This document shows, piece after piece, positions 54,430-61,764 of a DNA stretch of 64,000 bases. The stretch's first letter is position 1. Each line of letters starts with the position of its first letter. The stretch is taken from contig NZ_JASDDK010000002.1 of NCBI RefSeq assembly GCF_030407435.1, positions 280,702 to 344,701 of the forward strand, read 5' to 3'. Both the position numbers and the translations under genes were made by a program. Origin of the DNA: Winogradskyella bathintestinalis. GTDB lineage: Bacteria > Bacteroidota > Bacteroidia > Flavobacteriales > Flavobacteriaceae. A model generated the notes under the pieces. That model did no database searches. It was not told where the DNA came from and worked only from the letters and a program-made list of their open reading frames with translations.

Positions 54430-55118
54430 TCTGGGCTAAATTTCTTTTCAAAAATATCGTTATTTATTTTATAAAGGCTTGATCCTAATATTTATAACGA
54501 TATAATTAATTGCATTATAAAAATTATATCGTTATGATTAAGACTAATCAGCCGGATTATCATTCAACAATTTACTATTTTTTATTTGATAAAATAATTA
54601 TTCCCTACTAAAATGGAATCTTCACATGGGGTTATGTCTTGGTTAATTATATCCAAATTACAATTTGTGCAATACCTTGATGAACTCAAATTGAAACCCT
54701 CAAAATATTTATAAAAATATAACCATCTAACTCTTAATCTTATCACATGCTATTTATGAGAGTTAAACGGTATAAAGAATTTAAAAATAAATACAAGGTC
54801 GTAATCATTTAAGCTGATTATCGTTCATAAAGTAAAACATTAAATAGAAATTTATACTATGTCAACATTTCAGTTTAGAGGTCTAAATTATCCACGTATT
54901 TTAAAACCCTAAAACAATGAAATATCACGCCTTATTCAGCTACTTTATAAGTTTGGGCTGATTTTTGCTCTTATGAGTTAAATTACTTTTAATTGACCAA
55001 TATTAAATAGAAATCATTAATATTGAACTGCAAAATATAAGCTTAAGGATTATATAGATGAAAAAAATGACCCTTAGTAGCGTGTTTTGCTACGCTTAAA
55101 GACAGTAAACTTTTAAAT
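54430..55118. other. 689-base gap with inverted repeat and leader elements
   Basis: No convincing protein gene: the longest plus-strand frame starting with ATG is 33 codons (54613) and lacks support. The gap holds a perfect 14-bp inverted repeat (54494-54535), a -7-like TAATATTG (55018-55025) and a 13-codon leader frame (55058-55099) ahead of the second GIN gene. Confidence 0.6.
54494..54535. repeat. Perfect 14-bp inverted repeat
   Basis: ATAACGATATAATT (54494-54507) and AATTATATCGTTAT (54522-54535) are exact reverse complements, separated by 14 bases, located 65 bases upstream of the hybrid kinase start. It is AT-rich but much longer than expected by chance. It could be an operator or a stable hairpin on either strand. 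Confidence 0.6.
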
Positions 55119-55955
55119 ATGAAAAAATTATTACTTATTCTGCTTGTATTTATTGCCCTTTCTCAATGGGCAGTTGCACAATCGACAGAAAAGATTAAAG
55201 GCGATAGAAATGTCACGGTTAAGCAAACGTACGTCGACGATTTCCATACAATTGTAATTGACAGTGATTTTGCTGTAGAAGTCGTTTATAATAGTAAACC
55301 TTCGGTAAGTGTAGAAGCTGATGACAATCTACATGACGTGATACAGTTTAATGTTGTAGATGGTGTTCTTACTTTTTCTGAAGCCATGAAAATTACGACC
55401 AAAAAAAAATTAAATATTACTGTAAATTATAGTGAGGGATTACAAACCATAGAGACCAGAGGTGATGGAGAAATTAGATCACTGACCTCAATGGAATTGG
55501 GAGATGTCACTTTAATAACGGCAGACGATTCAAGAGCTTACCTTAACATTAATGCAAAAAGCATCGATTATAAAAGTTCAGGAAAATCGAAAACAAGATT
55601 GAACTTAAATGCCGAAACTACAAAAATAGAATTGAGCGACAATTGTAAACTAGACGCTCTTATAAATAGTAAAGTAACTGGCTTTATTTTATATCAACGC
55701 TCTGACGCCGTGATAGAAGGTTTTGCAGATAGTGCATTATTTCAATTAGATAGCTCCACCAAGTTTGATGGAGCCAAATTTGATGTAAAAGTGGTTGAAG
55801 CGACTTTAGAAGATAGTAGTGACTTAACCATATCGGCCACTGAAAGTATTACGATTGCGGCTTCTGGTGATAGTGAGATTTATCTTTTTGGGAATCCGGC
55901 GATAACCATTACTAAATTTGAAGACACCTCTAAATTACAAAAAAAGCAACGGTAG
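55119..55955 (+). CDS. Second GIN (DUF2807) secreted protein
   Basis: This 278-residue protein has a signal peptide (MKKLLLILLVFIALSQWAVA, cleaved after AQ) and a DUF2807 domain (about 35-270) with VVYNSKPSVSVEADDNLHDV, ETRGDGEIRSLTSMELGDVT and a Gly/Ser/Asp-rich final part (ITIAASGDSEIYLFGNPAIT). It differs from the TSGxD-type GIN protein at 51359, is not a lipoprotein and lacks regular TSGxD repeats. It has a 90-base leader with a possible 13-codon frame. Function unknown, probably envelope-associated. Confidence 0.88.
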   Translation: MKKLLLILLVFIALSQWAVAQSTEKIKGDRNVTVKQTYVDDFHTIVIDSDFAVEVVYNSKPSVSVEADDNLHDVIQFNVVDGVLTFSEAMKITTKKKLNITVNYSEGLQTIETRGDGEIRSLTSMELGDVTLITADDSRAYLNINAKSIDYKSSGKSKTRLNLNAETTKIELSDNCKLDALINSKVTGFILYQRSDAVIEGFADSALFQLDSSTKFDGAKFDVKVVEATLEDSSDLTISATESITIAASGDSEIYLFGNPAITITKFEDTSKLQKKQR

Positions 55956-55977
55956 TTATAGATTATAACTTAAAATA

Positions 55978-56009
55978 AAAGAGCCGAAGTTTTAATACTT
56001 CGGCTCTTT
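55978..56009. terminator. Bidirectional terminator between GIN and trxB
   Basis: AAAGAGCCGAAGT (55978-55990) pairs perfectly with ACTTCGGCTCTTT (55997-56009) over a six-base loop. Flanking A/T tracts allow termination from both sides. Confidence 0.92.
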
Positions 56010-56034
56010 TAATGTAATAAATTATAACAACTAT

Positions 56035-57018
56035 TTAGTTATAAGTCGGAGTTACAAATTCAAAATCAGAATCTTTAGCAGCTAAATATCGTTCAGCATC
56101 TAAGGCTGCCATACAGCCTGTTCCTGCTGCTGTTATTGCCTGTCTATAAACATGGTCTGCAGCATCTCCGCTAACAAATACACCCTCTACATTCGTTTTG
56201 CTGGTGCCTGGTTTTGCATTAATAATATAACCAGTGCCATCCAAATCTAAATAGTCTTTAAAAATATCTGTATTTGGTTTATGACCTATAGCTACAAAGA
56301 AACCAGTGGCTTCAATATCATGTTTTTCATTAGTTTGGTTATTAAACACCCTGACACCCGTTACTACCTGACCGTCACCCAAAACCTCTTCCGTTTCTGT
56401 ATTAAATAAGATTTCAATATTCTCTGTATTCTTTACACGTTTCGCCATGATTTTAGAAGCTCTAAATTCGTCACGTCTCACTAACATGGTGACCTTTTTA
56501 CAAAGTTTAGATAAATAATGAGCCTCTTCGCAAGCAGAATCCCCGGCTCCAACAATTACGACTTCTTGATTTCTATAAAAGAAACCATCGCAAACCGCAC
56601 AAGCAGACACGCCGCCTCCTAGTTTTAAATATTTTTGTTCGGACGGTAAGTTTAAATATTTTGCAGAAGCACCTGTAGAAATAATTATAGTATCGGCATG
56701 AATTTCCTTTTCTTCATTTATCCACGCTTTATGGATATCCCCTGAAAAATCGACCTTTGTAACCCAACCATGACGCACATCAGTGCCAAATCGTTCCGCT
56801 TGTTTTTGTAATTCAATCATCATTTCAGGCCCAGTGATACCCTCTGGATAACCCGGAAAATTTTCAACATCATTAGTGGTGGTTAATTGACCTCCTGGCT
56901 GTTCTCCTTGATATAAAACCGGAAACATATTAGCCCTAGAAGCATAAATAGCAGCTGTATACCCTGCAGGTCCAGAACCTATAATTAAACATTTTACTTT
57001 TTCTATCGTATCTGACAT
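56035..57018 (-). CDS. trxB: Thioredoxin reductase
   Basis: TrxB is an FAD- and NADPH-dependent enzyme that reduces thioredoxin. The 327 residues start MSDTIEKVKCLIIGSGPAGY with the FAD GxGxxG motif, then EQPGGQLTTTNDVENFPGYP. The redox disulfide CAVCDGFF (C-x-x-C) lies inside the NADPH domain, VVIVGAGDSACEEAHYL is the NADPH site, and VEGVFVSGDAADHVYRQAIT is the C-terminal FAD contact. Length and motif order are standard. The start is the ATG at 57016-57018, preceded by a promoter 24 bases upstream. It is convergent with the GIN gene. Confidence 0.96.
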   Translation of the reverse strand: MSDTIEKVKCLIIGSGPAGYTAAIYASRANMFPVLYQGEQPGGQLTTTNDVENFPGYPEGITGPEMMIELQKQAERFGTDVRHGWVTKVDFSGDIHKAWINEEKEIHADTIIISTGASAKYLNLPSEQKYLKLGGGVSACAVCDGFFYRNQEVVIVGAGDSACEEAHYLSKLCKKVTMLVRRDEFRASKIMAKRVKNTENIEILFNTETEEVLGDGQVVTGVRVFNNQTNEKHDIEATGFFVAIGHKPNTDIFKDYLDLDGTGYIINAKPGTSKTNVEGVFVSGDAADHVYRQAITAAGTGCMAALDAERYLAAKDSDFEFVTPTYN

Positions 57019-57041
57019 ATCTTGTGTTTTATTACGTAAAA

Positions 57042-57049
57042 CAAAAGTA
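57042..57049 (-). promoter_or_regulatory. -7 element for trxB
   Basis: On the minus strand TACTTTTG fits TAnnTTTG, 24 bases before the trxB ATG. No -33 match at the right distance. Confidence 0.5.
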
Positions 57050-57180
57050 GGTTTTTTGTATAAAACCTTACTTATAAGTTATCAACACTCGTTATGGTAG
57101 TATAAATAATATGAATACACGCTGATTTTTGCTTTTAATTTCGTAATTTTTAAGTATTTAACTACAAAATCCATAAAATC

Positions 57181-57660
57181 ATGAAAATTAAATCGACATT
57201 CTTAATTATGGTTCTAGTCTTGGTATTTGCCTGTAAGGATCAACAAAAAAACGACCTTGAAACGACCGAAGTAAATACTGAGGTAAATAAACGAACCAAT
57301 CTTCTGAAAGGGACTTGGGAACTTAAAGGATTTTACAATTATAAGGACAATAAGGTTGTGGATTCGTTTTCAAATAATACAATATCACGGCAGATTAAAA
57401 TGTATTCTGACAGCAAAGTGATGTGGTGTAAATTATTAAAAACCGATTCTATTGAATTTTTTGGTTATGGTTCTTATGAGTATGATGATGATAATTTGAC
57501 AGAAATTTTAGAGTTTGGTTCTGCCTTTATGAATGAAGTTATACAAGAACAACAAGAATTTAACTTTGAACTTGAAATTTCTGAAAATCGTTTTGAACAA
57601 ATTGAACTAGATGAAGAGGGCAACAAAATCTTTTCTGAAAATTATGTACGAATCGAATAA
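57181..57660 (+). CDS. Lipocalin-like lipoprotein
   Basis: This 159-residue protein has a signal ending LVLVFAC with the lipidated Cys at about 18, an acidic linker (DLETTEVNTEVN), then LLKGTWELKGFYNYKDNK, a GTW-type lipocalin-like opening. The remainder is rich in beta and acidic residues and ends ENYVRIE. It has the same domain layout as the lipoprotein at 6349. Probably an outer-membrane or periplasmic ligand-binding barrel. It is a single gene, divergent from trxB by 162 bases. No ligand is identifiable. Confidence 0.72.
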   Translation: MKIKSTFLIMVLVLVFACKDQQKNDLETTEVNTEVNKRTNLLKGTWELKGFYNYKDNKVVDSFSNNTISRQIKMYSDSKVMWCKLLKTDSIEFFGYGSYEYDDDNLTEILEFGSAFMNEVIQEQQEFNFELEISENRFEQIELDEEGNKIFSENYVRIE

Positions 57661-57847
57661 CATTTACTAGAGATAAAAGCTTCAATCCTGATACATACTT
57701 GAACATATTTAAACCAAAAAAATACATTTTAAAATGCTTTTGGAATGAGACTAATTAGCTACAAAACAATACTTACTGAGTCTAACTAAAAACTGAGTCT
57801 GTTATCACCTTATTCCTATATAAATATAACATCGCAATTGCCAGTGG

Positions 57848-57890
57848 AAAAAAAAATAGCCTTGAGAATTTTGAGTTTCTCAAGACTATT
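57848..57890 (-). terminator. Terminator after the DUF1328 gene
   Basis: The arms AATAGCCTTGAGAA (57855-57868) and TTCTCAAGACTATT (57877-57890) pair with one C-A mismatch; the A-run 57848-57856 gives a U-tract on the minus strand. Confidence 0.8.
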
Positions 57891-57914
57891 AAATAGTTAT
57901 ATAATACTAATTAT

Positions 57915-58076
57915 TTATTTTTTTATGACTCCTTTTAATAAAGATAGTACAAAAAGTACTATGAATATAAAGAATACAACTTTAGCAATTCCTGCTGCTG
58001 CTCCTGCAATTCCACCGAATCCAAGGATTGCTGCGATTATTGCTATTATAACGAATGTGATTGTCCAACGTAACAT
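57915..58076 (-). CDS. DUF1328 small membrane protein
   Basis: This 53-residue protein begins [20 protein letters not shown], then [20 protein letters not shown] and ends SLLKGVIKK. Two hydrophobic helices flank a Gly/Ala-rich turn, which is the DUF1328 (YtjA) signature. It is too short for many ORF callers, and the long plus-strand open frame over the same bases (57838-58104) is its antisense shadow. ATG at 58074-58076 and TAA at 57915-57917. A perfect hairpin precedes it, and a terminator follows. The family is linked to stress response; its biochemical role is unknown. Confidence 0.88.
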   Translation of the reverse strand: MLRWTITFVIIAIIAAILGFGGIAGAAAGIAKVVFFIFIVLFVLSLLKGVIKK

Positions 58077-58097
58077 ATTTTTTGGTTTTAAGTTAAT

Positions 58098-58116
58098 AGG
58101 TTAGAACCTCTAACCT
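58098..58116. promoter_or_regulatory. Hairpin upstream of DUF1328 gene
   Basis: AGGTTAGA (58098-58105) pairs perfectly with TCTAACCT (58109-58116) with a three-base loop, ending 22 bases ahead of the DUF1328 ATG. It could be a leader hairpin or a repressor site. Confidence 0.4.
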
Positions 58117-58201
58117 TCCATACAAAGATGGGTTATAACCACGACTTCTATTTGCTCAAATGCAACCGATCTTAACCGCTTTAATAGAACCAAATTTTCA
58201 C

Positions 58202-58236
58202 AAAAAAAAGCGAATTCTCTAACCGAGAATTCGCTT
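58202..58236 (-). terminator. Terminator, minus strand
   Basis: Perfect 12-bp arms AAGCGAATTCTC (58208-58219) and GAGAATTCGCTT (58225-58236) with a five-base loop. An A-run at 58202-58209 gives the U-tract on the minus strand. Confidence 0.88.
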
Positions 58237-58302
58237 CATCTACTAGGTAACCAACCTATACTAAACTAATAAAAGTATTTTCAACTTTATAGCTATTAAT
58301 TA
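58202..58302 (-). ncRNA. Candidate small transcript upstream of DUF1328
   Basis: Minus-strand transcription from TATATTTG (58309-58316) would give about 100 nt ending at the strong hairpin AAGCGAATTCTC/GAGAATTCGCTT (58208-58236) with a run of eight U. An extra small hairpin (TAGGT/ACCTA) precedes the terminator. A six-codon frame (MKRILG) lies inside. The -33 element is weak. It may be a small RNA, a leader or a short transcript. I call it with low confidence. Confidence 0.3.
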
Positions 58303-58308
58303 TATTAA

Positions 58309-58316
58309 CAAATATA
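58309..58316 (-). promoter_or_regulatory. -7 match of the small-transcript candidate
   Basis: TATATTTG on the minus strand is an exact consensus -7 match; no exact -33 element is visible at 19 bases. Confidence 0.35.
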
Positions 58317-58761
58317 CGTAATACCTTAAAATTCACTTAACTCTATAGAAGAAGTTGTTGACTCAATAACACCGAATTTAATCTAAGAATGTAAATTTGT
58401 AATATGTCGATTTTTTCAAATTGTCTTTTTTTTTCGGTATATAAAGTAACTTATTTTTTATACTGAATTTTTGAATTGACTATATAGAATTACGACTTCA
58501 AATTTGGCAGAAAAGATATGGTAGGTTAATTAAATAAAACCCTAAAAAAGTGATGAATAATAAATTACTAAGAGTATTGTTGTAATTCAAAGCAAAACCA
58601 TAAAGATGTAAACCGTGATATTATAAATCAATTATTATTTTTATCCAAAATAAGAACTTAGAACTAGCAAGAAATGGGTTAAAGACCAAACATTATATTA
58701 TATGAAGACTAGTAGTAATTTAGATTTGGGCGTAGTTGGATTTTTTATAACGAAGAATTAA

Positions 58762-59460
58762 TTATTTCACAGATAAAATTGGCATACCATTATAATGCGC
58801 AGGTTCTAGTATGGAGTCATATATAATATCATTCTTATAAAACTCTTTTGAAATAGTGTGCGCTTTTAAATTGAGTGTCACCAAATTACTTTCGTCAAAT
58901 GTCGTTAAGTCTGGGTCGATCCAATCCCGCGCATTATTTCCATCCATCGCGATCGGAAAATCTGGACCAATATTGTGTATATTTTTTAATCCATTAGTCA
59001 TTGTAGACGTTGTAAGACTTACTGATAAAAATCCATCATTTAACGTAGAATATATGCCGGCCAAAGCAAACGGTCTATGGTTCCTTTCATACACATAGAA
59101 TGGATATACTTCACCATTGTGGAGATAAGATGTAAAAAAGCCAGAAACTATGATTAAACAACGTTGATGATTTAGTAATTGATTGGTCCAATCTGATGTT
59201 TGAATTTTGTCGATGGACATATTTAAAGTATTGGTGAGATTCTGAAAATTTTCCCAACCGTCTTTATAATCTTGTGGTAAAGCACCCCAAATTGCATAAT
59301 CAATTTTATTGGGGTTATTCATGGTTATTACTGGCAGTGTTTGCTCTGACAATCCATTGATAATTGGAGCATTTTTAAAAAGTAAAGGATATTTAAATTT
59401 CGCATCAAAAGCAGCCTCTATTAATAGTAAAGGGGATGTATTTGAAAGTTTATAAAACAT
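58762..59460 (-). CDS. SRAP/YedK-like protein lacking the catalytic cysteine
   Basis: This 232-residue protein follows the SRAP (HMCES/YedK) layout: MNNPNKIDYAIWGALPQDYK, the strand RCLIIVSGFFTSYLHNGEVY, PFALAGIYSTLNDGF and HNIGPDFPIAMDG. Canonical SRAP proteins start Met-Cys and use that Cys2 to crosslink abasic sites in single-stranded DNA. Here residue 2 is Phe (MFYKLSNTSP), and the usual GFYEW is GFFTS, so the catalytic Glu position is Thr110. The His162 equivalent appears to remain. It is therefore a divergent family member, unlikely to form the usual DNA-protein crosslink. Start is ATG at 59458-59460. Confidence 0.82.
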   Translation of the reverse strand: MFYKLSNTSPLLLIEAAFDAKFKYPLLFKNAPIINGLSEQTLPVITMNNPNKIDYAIWGALPQDYKDGWENFQNLTNTLNMSIDKIQTSDWTNQLLNHQRCLIIVSGFFTSYLHNGEVYPFYVYERNHRPFALAGIYSTLNDGFLSVSLTTSTMTNGLKNIHNIGPDFPIAMDGNNARDWIDPDLTTFDESNLVTLNLKAHTISKEFYKNDIIYDSILEPAHYNGMPILSVK

Positions 59461-59673
59461 TTTATTTTTATTTACAAGTACGTGATTAACTTCTTTAACT
59501 TTTATCTTGAATGCTTAAAACATTATCTCAATAAAAAATTAACGCTATTCAGTGTTAATTTAATTACCGATTTTCACTGCTTCTAAATTGATAGTATGAC
59601 ACTAATAAGAGACATTAATTTTTTTAGGTTCCAAACTGTAATTAAAAATATAATCAGGTTGGCACATAAAATG

Positions 59674-59702
59674 AACGCGCGTGATTATAGATCACGCGCG
59701 TT
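59674..59702 (-). terminator. GC-rich terminator after DUF2383 gene
   Basis: AACGCGCGTGAT (59674-59685) pairs perfectly with ATCACGCGCGTT (59691-59702) with a five-base loop. The stem is unusually GC-rich for this genome. The U-tail on the minus strand is weak, so it may serve both strands. Confidence 0.72.
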
Positions 59703-59726
59703 TAAAATCAGTTTACAATGAACTAA

Positions 59727-60176
59727 TTATTTTAAATTTTCTAATGATTTTATATTAGATAAATCGGTTTCAATATGATTTTTCTGAGACATTAGAATCG
59801 ATTTCGTTGAACTCGGTAAACTAGTATCATTAATAACATCATTGTATTCGTCAACCGAGGCTTTTTCTCCTCGTATAGCTTCCTCTAACATAGATTCCGC
59901 ATCGTCCGAAGAGAATAATGCTTTAACGTCCATCCAAGCTCTATGAGCCGAACCTGTAAGACTACCTCCTTTATCAACTTCTTGTCCAAATGATTTAATC
60001 TCTGATTTTAAATCATAACCGAATGTTCTTCTTTGCTCTGCTTTTCGATTAAAAAAAGATTTCAAACCTGTGTGATCTGTATTTTCAGCAGCTTTATGAT
60101 ACCCTTTTTCCGCATCATAATTCTTTTCTAATAAACCATTTAATTTGTTTCCTACTTCTTTTGTGTATGTTGCCAT
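59727..60176 (-). CDS. PA2169/DUF2383 four-helix-bundle protein
   Basis: This 149-residue protein of four long helices starts MATYTKEVGNKLNGLLEKNY, with AEKGYHKAAENTDH, RTFGYDLKSEIKSFG and AIRGEKASVDEYNDVINDTS. These helices carry Glu and His at positions similar to ferritin-like metal sites, as in the PA2169/DUF2383 family. It may bind metal, though no function has been shown. It is one of several stress-type small genes here. Start is ATG at 60174-60176. Confidence 0.88.
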   Translation of the reverse strand: MATYTKEVGNKLNGLLEKNYDAEKGYHKAAENTDHTGLKSFFNRKAEQRRTFGYDLKSEIKSFGQEVDKGGSLTGSAHRAWMDVKALFSSDDAESMLEEAIRGEKASVDEYNDVINDTSLPSSTKSILMSQKNHIETDLSNIKSLENLK

Positions 60177-60521
60177 TTTATTTATGTTTTTAAGTCTGAG
60201 TAATTTACTGATGCTTACTCGTTTACATCTTAATTATTTCTAGTGTTGATATAACACTTTGCATTATTACTCAAAATTAAGTATCCTATCACAGTTTCGT
60301 TAATGCATTTACTTAAGAAATTAACGCAACTAATTAGGATTAATTCTCTTAACAATTATGGTGAATTTTTAATGGCCTCATAAAGGAAATAAATCTCATT
60401 ACCTTATACAACCTATATGAGATTAGACAAAAAAAAAGCTATTCAAATAAGTTTAAAAATGGATTTATATCCTATTGATAAAATTTATTCAAATAGCTTT
60501 CCTATGGTAGAAAATAATAGC
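60177..60521. other. 345-base gap with terminator of hemerythrin gene
   Basis: The gap contains the hemerythrin gene's terminator (60429-60500) and, on the minus strand, a -7-like TAATTTTG (60279-60272) upstream of the DUF2383 gene. No other gene or repeat is seen. Confidence 0.6.
60429..60500 (-). terminator. Long-stem terminator after hemerythrin gene
   Basis: The outer arms AAAGCTATT (60435-60443) and AATAGCTTT (60492-60500) pair, and inner bases extend the stem after a two-base mismatch. An A-run at 60429-60437 gives a U-tract on the minus strand. The loop is long. Confidence 0.6.
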
Positions 60522-60956
60522 TTATCTATGCGCTTCCATATAAGCGTTATATTTAGTAGCTAACTCTAATTTCTCTTTGTCATTTAAAACTTTGCCTGAT
60601 AACTGAAAAAAAGTCAACTCTTCATCTTCTAAGTGATGTTCTACTTTGTGCTTTAAATTTTTTGCAATTTTCAACCATGCCGACGAATCCATATCGGTCT
60701 TTTCAAGCTGTTCAATAAGCTCATCAATTTCATGATGTTCTGCAATTCCATGTCTCGCATGTTCTTGCATCATATCAGTTGGTATTAAAGGTTTATAAAA
60801 ATGCCGTTCTTCAGCATTAGCGTGCAACGTTAATTCCTTGCGCAGCTCTTTAAATAAATGAGTTCTTTCTTTGGTGTCACCAGAGGTATCAACTAATTTA
60901 TCTAGTAAATCGCGTTGTATATCGTGGTCTCTTCTAATGGCTTCGTAAATATTCAT
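60522..60956 (-). CDS. Hemerythrin-domain protein
   Basis: This 144-residue protein has the HHE-type hemerythrin helices, with histidines and acids in the expected places: IRRDHDIQRDLLDKL, LHANAEERHFYKPLI, GIAEHHEIDELIEQL and HHLEDEELTFFQLSG. These ligate a di-iron centre that can bind oxygen, nitric oxide or peroxide. There is no signal peptide. Its position near other stress genes suggests a role in oxidative or nitrosative stress, inferred from family only. Start ATG is at 60954-60956. Confidence 0.92.
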   Translation of the reverse strand: MNIYEAIRRDHDIQRDLLDKLVDTSGDTKERTHLFKELRKELTLHANAEERHFYKPLIPTDMMQEHARHGIAEHHEIDELIEQLEKTDMDSSAWLKIAKNLKHKVEHHLEDEELTFFQLSGKVLNDKEKLELATKYNAYMEAHR

Positions 60957-61156
60957 AATATTATATAACTTGGTTACTTCACGAATGTAAATCCTGCGAC
61001 GTCTTTAAATTTGCTCTATCGAGTTAATGCTTAACTGATATGGTGCTAATAACCAACATTACTATGTTTAATGGCAATTAATTTTAACATTTGTCAAAAT
61101 CATAATTTAAAATAACTTAATTTTACATTTTTCATGTCTAATTTAATAAATCACTT

Positions 61157-61762
61157 ATGTTAATCTGTATACCCGATATTAGTGGATTTACTAAATTTAT
61201 GAGTGCTACAGAAGCAGAACTGAGTTCAAAAGTGATTCTTGCCCTATTGAACCAAATTATTTATGCAAATGAAATTGGCCTTAGAGTCTCGGAAATTGAG
61301 GGGGATGCCGTTTTATTTTTTAAGCGAGGCGAATTACCACCGCTAAAAAAATTGATTGATCAATGCACTTTCTTTTATTCTGAATTTTATAAAAAACTAG
61401 CCAGTTTAGATGACAAGCATGAAATGCAAAACAAACCCATTATAAAATCTTTAGGGTTAAAAATAATTTTGCATTATGGAGAAAACGTTGAAGCGGTAAA
61501 CATTGGCAAGCACATAAAGTTAATGGGCGAAGATGTGGTTATTGCACACAAACTGTTAAAAAACACTATCGATAAAGACGACTATATATTGTTTTCTCAA
61601 ACGTTATTAGATCAGTATAACACCAATGATTTAGATCAAAGATTATTTTGGTCTCCGCTGAATCAAGGTGAAGAAAATTATAAACACATCGGAGATGTGA
61701 ATTATGCTTATGTAGATCTCAAACCGTTAAATCCTTTAAACAAGACGAACACTAATAAATAA
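61157..61762 (+). CDS. Nucleotide-cyclase-fold protein (DUF2652)
   Basis: This 201-residue protein resembles a class III cyclase catalytic domain: CIPDISGFTKFM (D7), SEIEGDAVLFFKRG (D50), LGLKIILHYGENVEAV and GKHIKLMGEDVVIAHKLLKN. The two metal-binding Asp positions (D7 and D50) are kept, but the usual Asn/Arg pair of the GDxVNxAARL motif is replaced in MGEDVVIAHKLL. It is therefore probably not a standard adenylyl cyclase. It lies two bases before an AraC-type regulator, so the two are co-transcribed. Nucleotide-binding or signalling role inferred. Confidence 0.85.
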   Translation: MLICIPDISGFTKFMSATEAELSSKVILALLNQIIYANEIGLRVSEIEGDAVLFFKRGELPPLKKLIDQCTFFYSEFYKKLASLDDKHEMQNKPIIKSLGLKIILHYGENVEAVNIGKHIKLMGEDVVIAHKLLKNTIDKDDYILFSQTLLDQYNTNDLDQRLFWSPLNQGEENYKHIGDVNYAYVDLKPLNPLNKTNTNK

Positions 61763-61764
61763 AT

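Larger units (their letters stand above)
58117..58761. other. Noncoding region with a second small-transcript candidate
   Basis: Between the DUF1328 leader and the SRAP-like gene no credible protein appears: the longest frames are about 20 codons. The left part contains a minus-strand terminator and a -7 match that together define a small-transcript candidate (58202-58316). Positions 58320-58760 are AT-rich and empty. Confidence 0.6.

Noticed and set aside
54613-54714. A 33-codon open frame in the long gap before the second GIN gene
   Set aside because: No promoter, no recognisable protein features, and low-complexity AT-rich codons.
57838-58104. An 88-residue plus-strand open frame
   Set aside because: It is the antisense shadow of the DUF1328 gene (57915-58076, minus), whose protein is recognisable, while the plus-strand translation resembles nothing.
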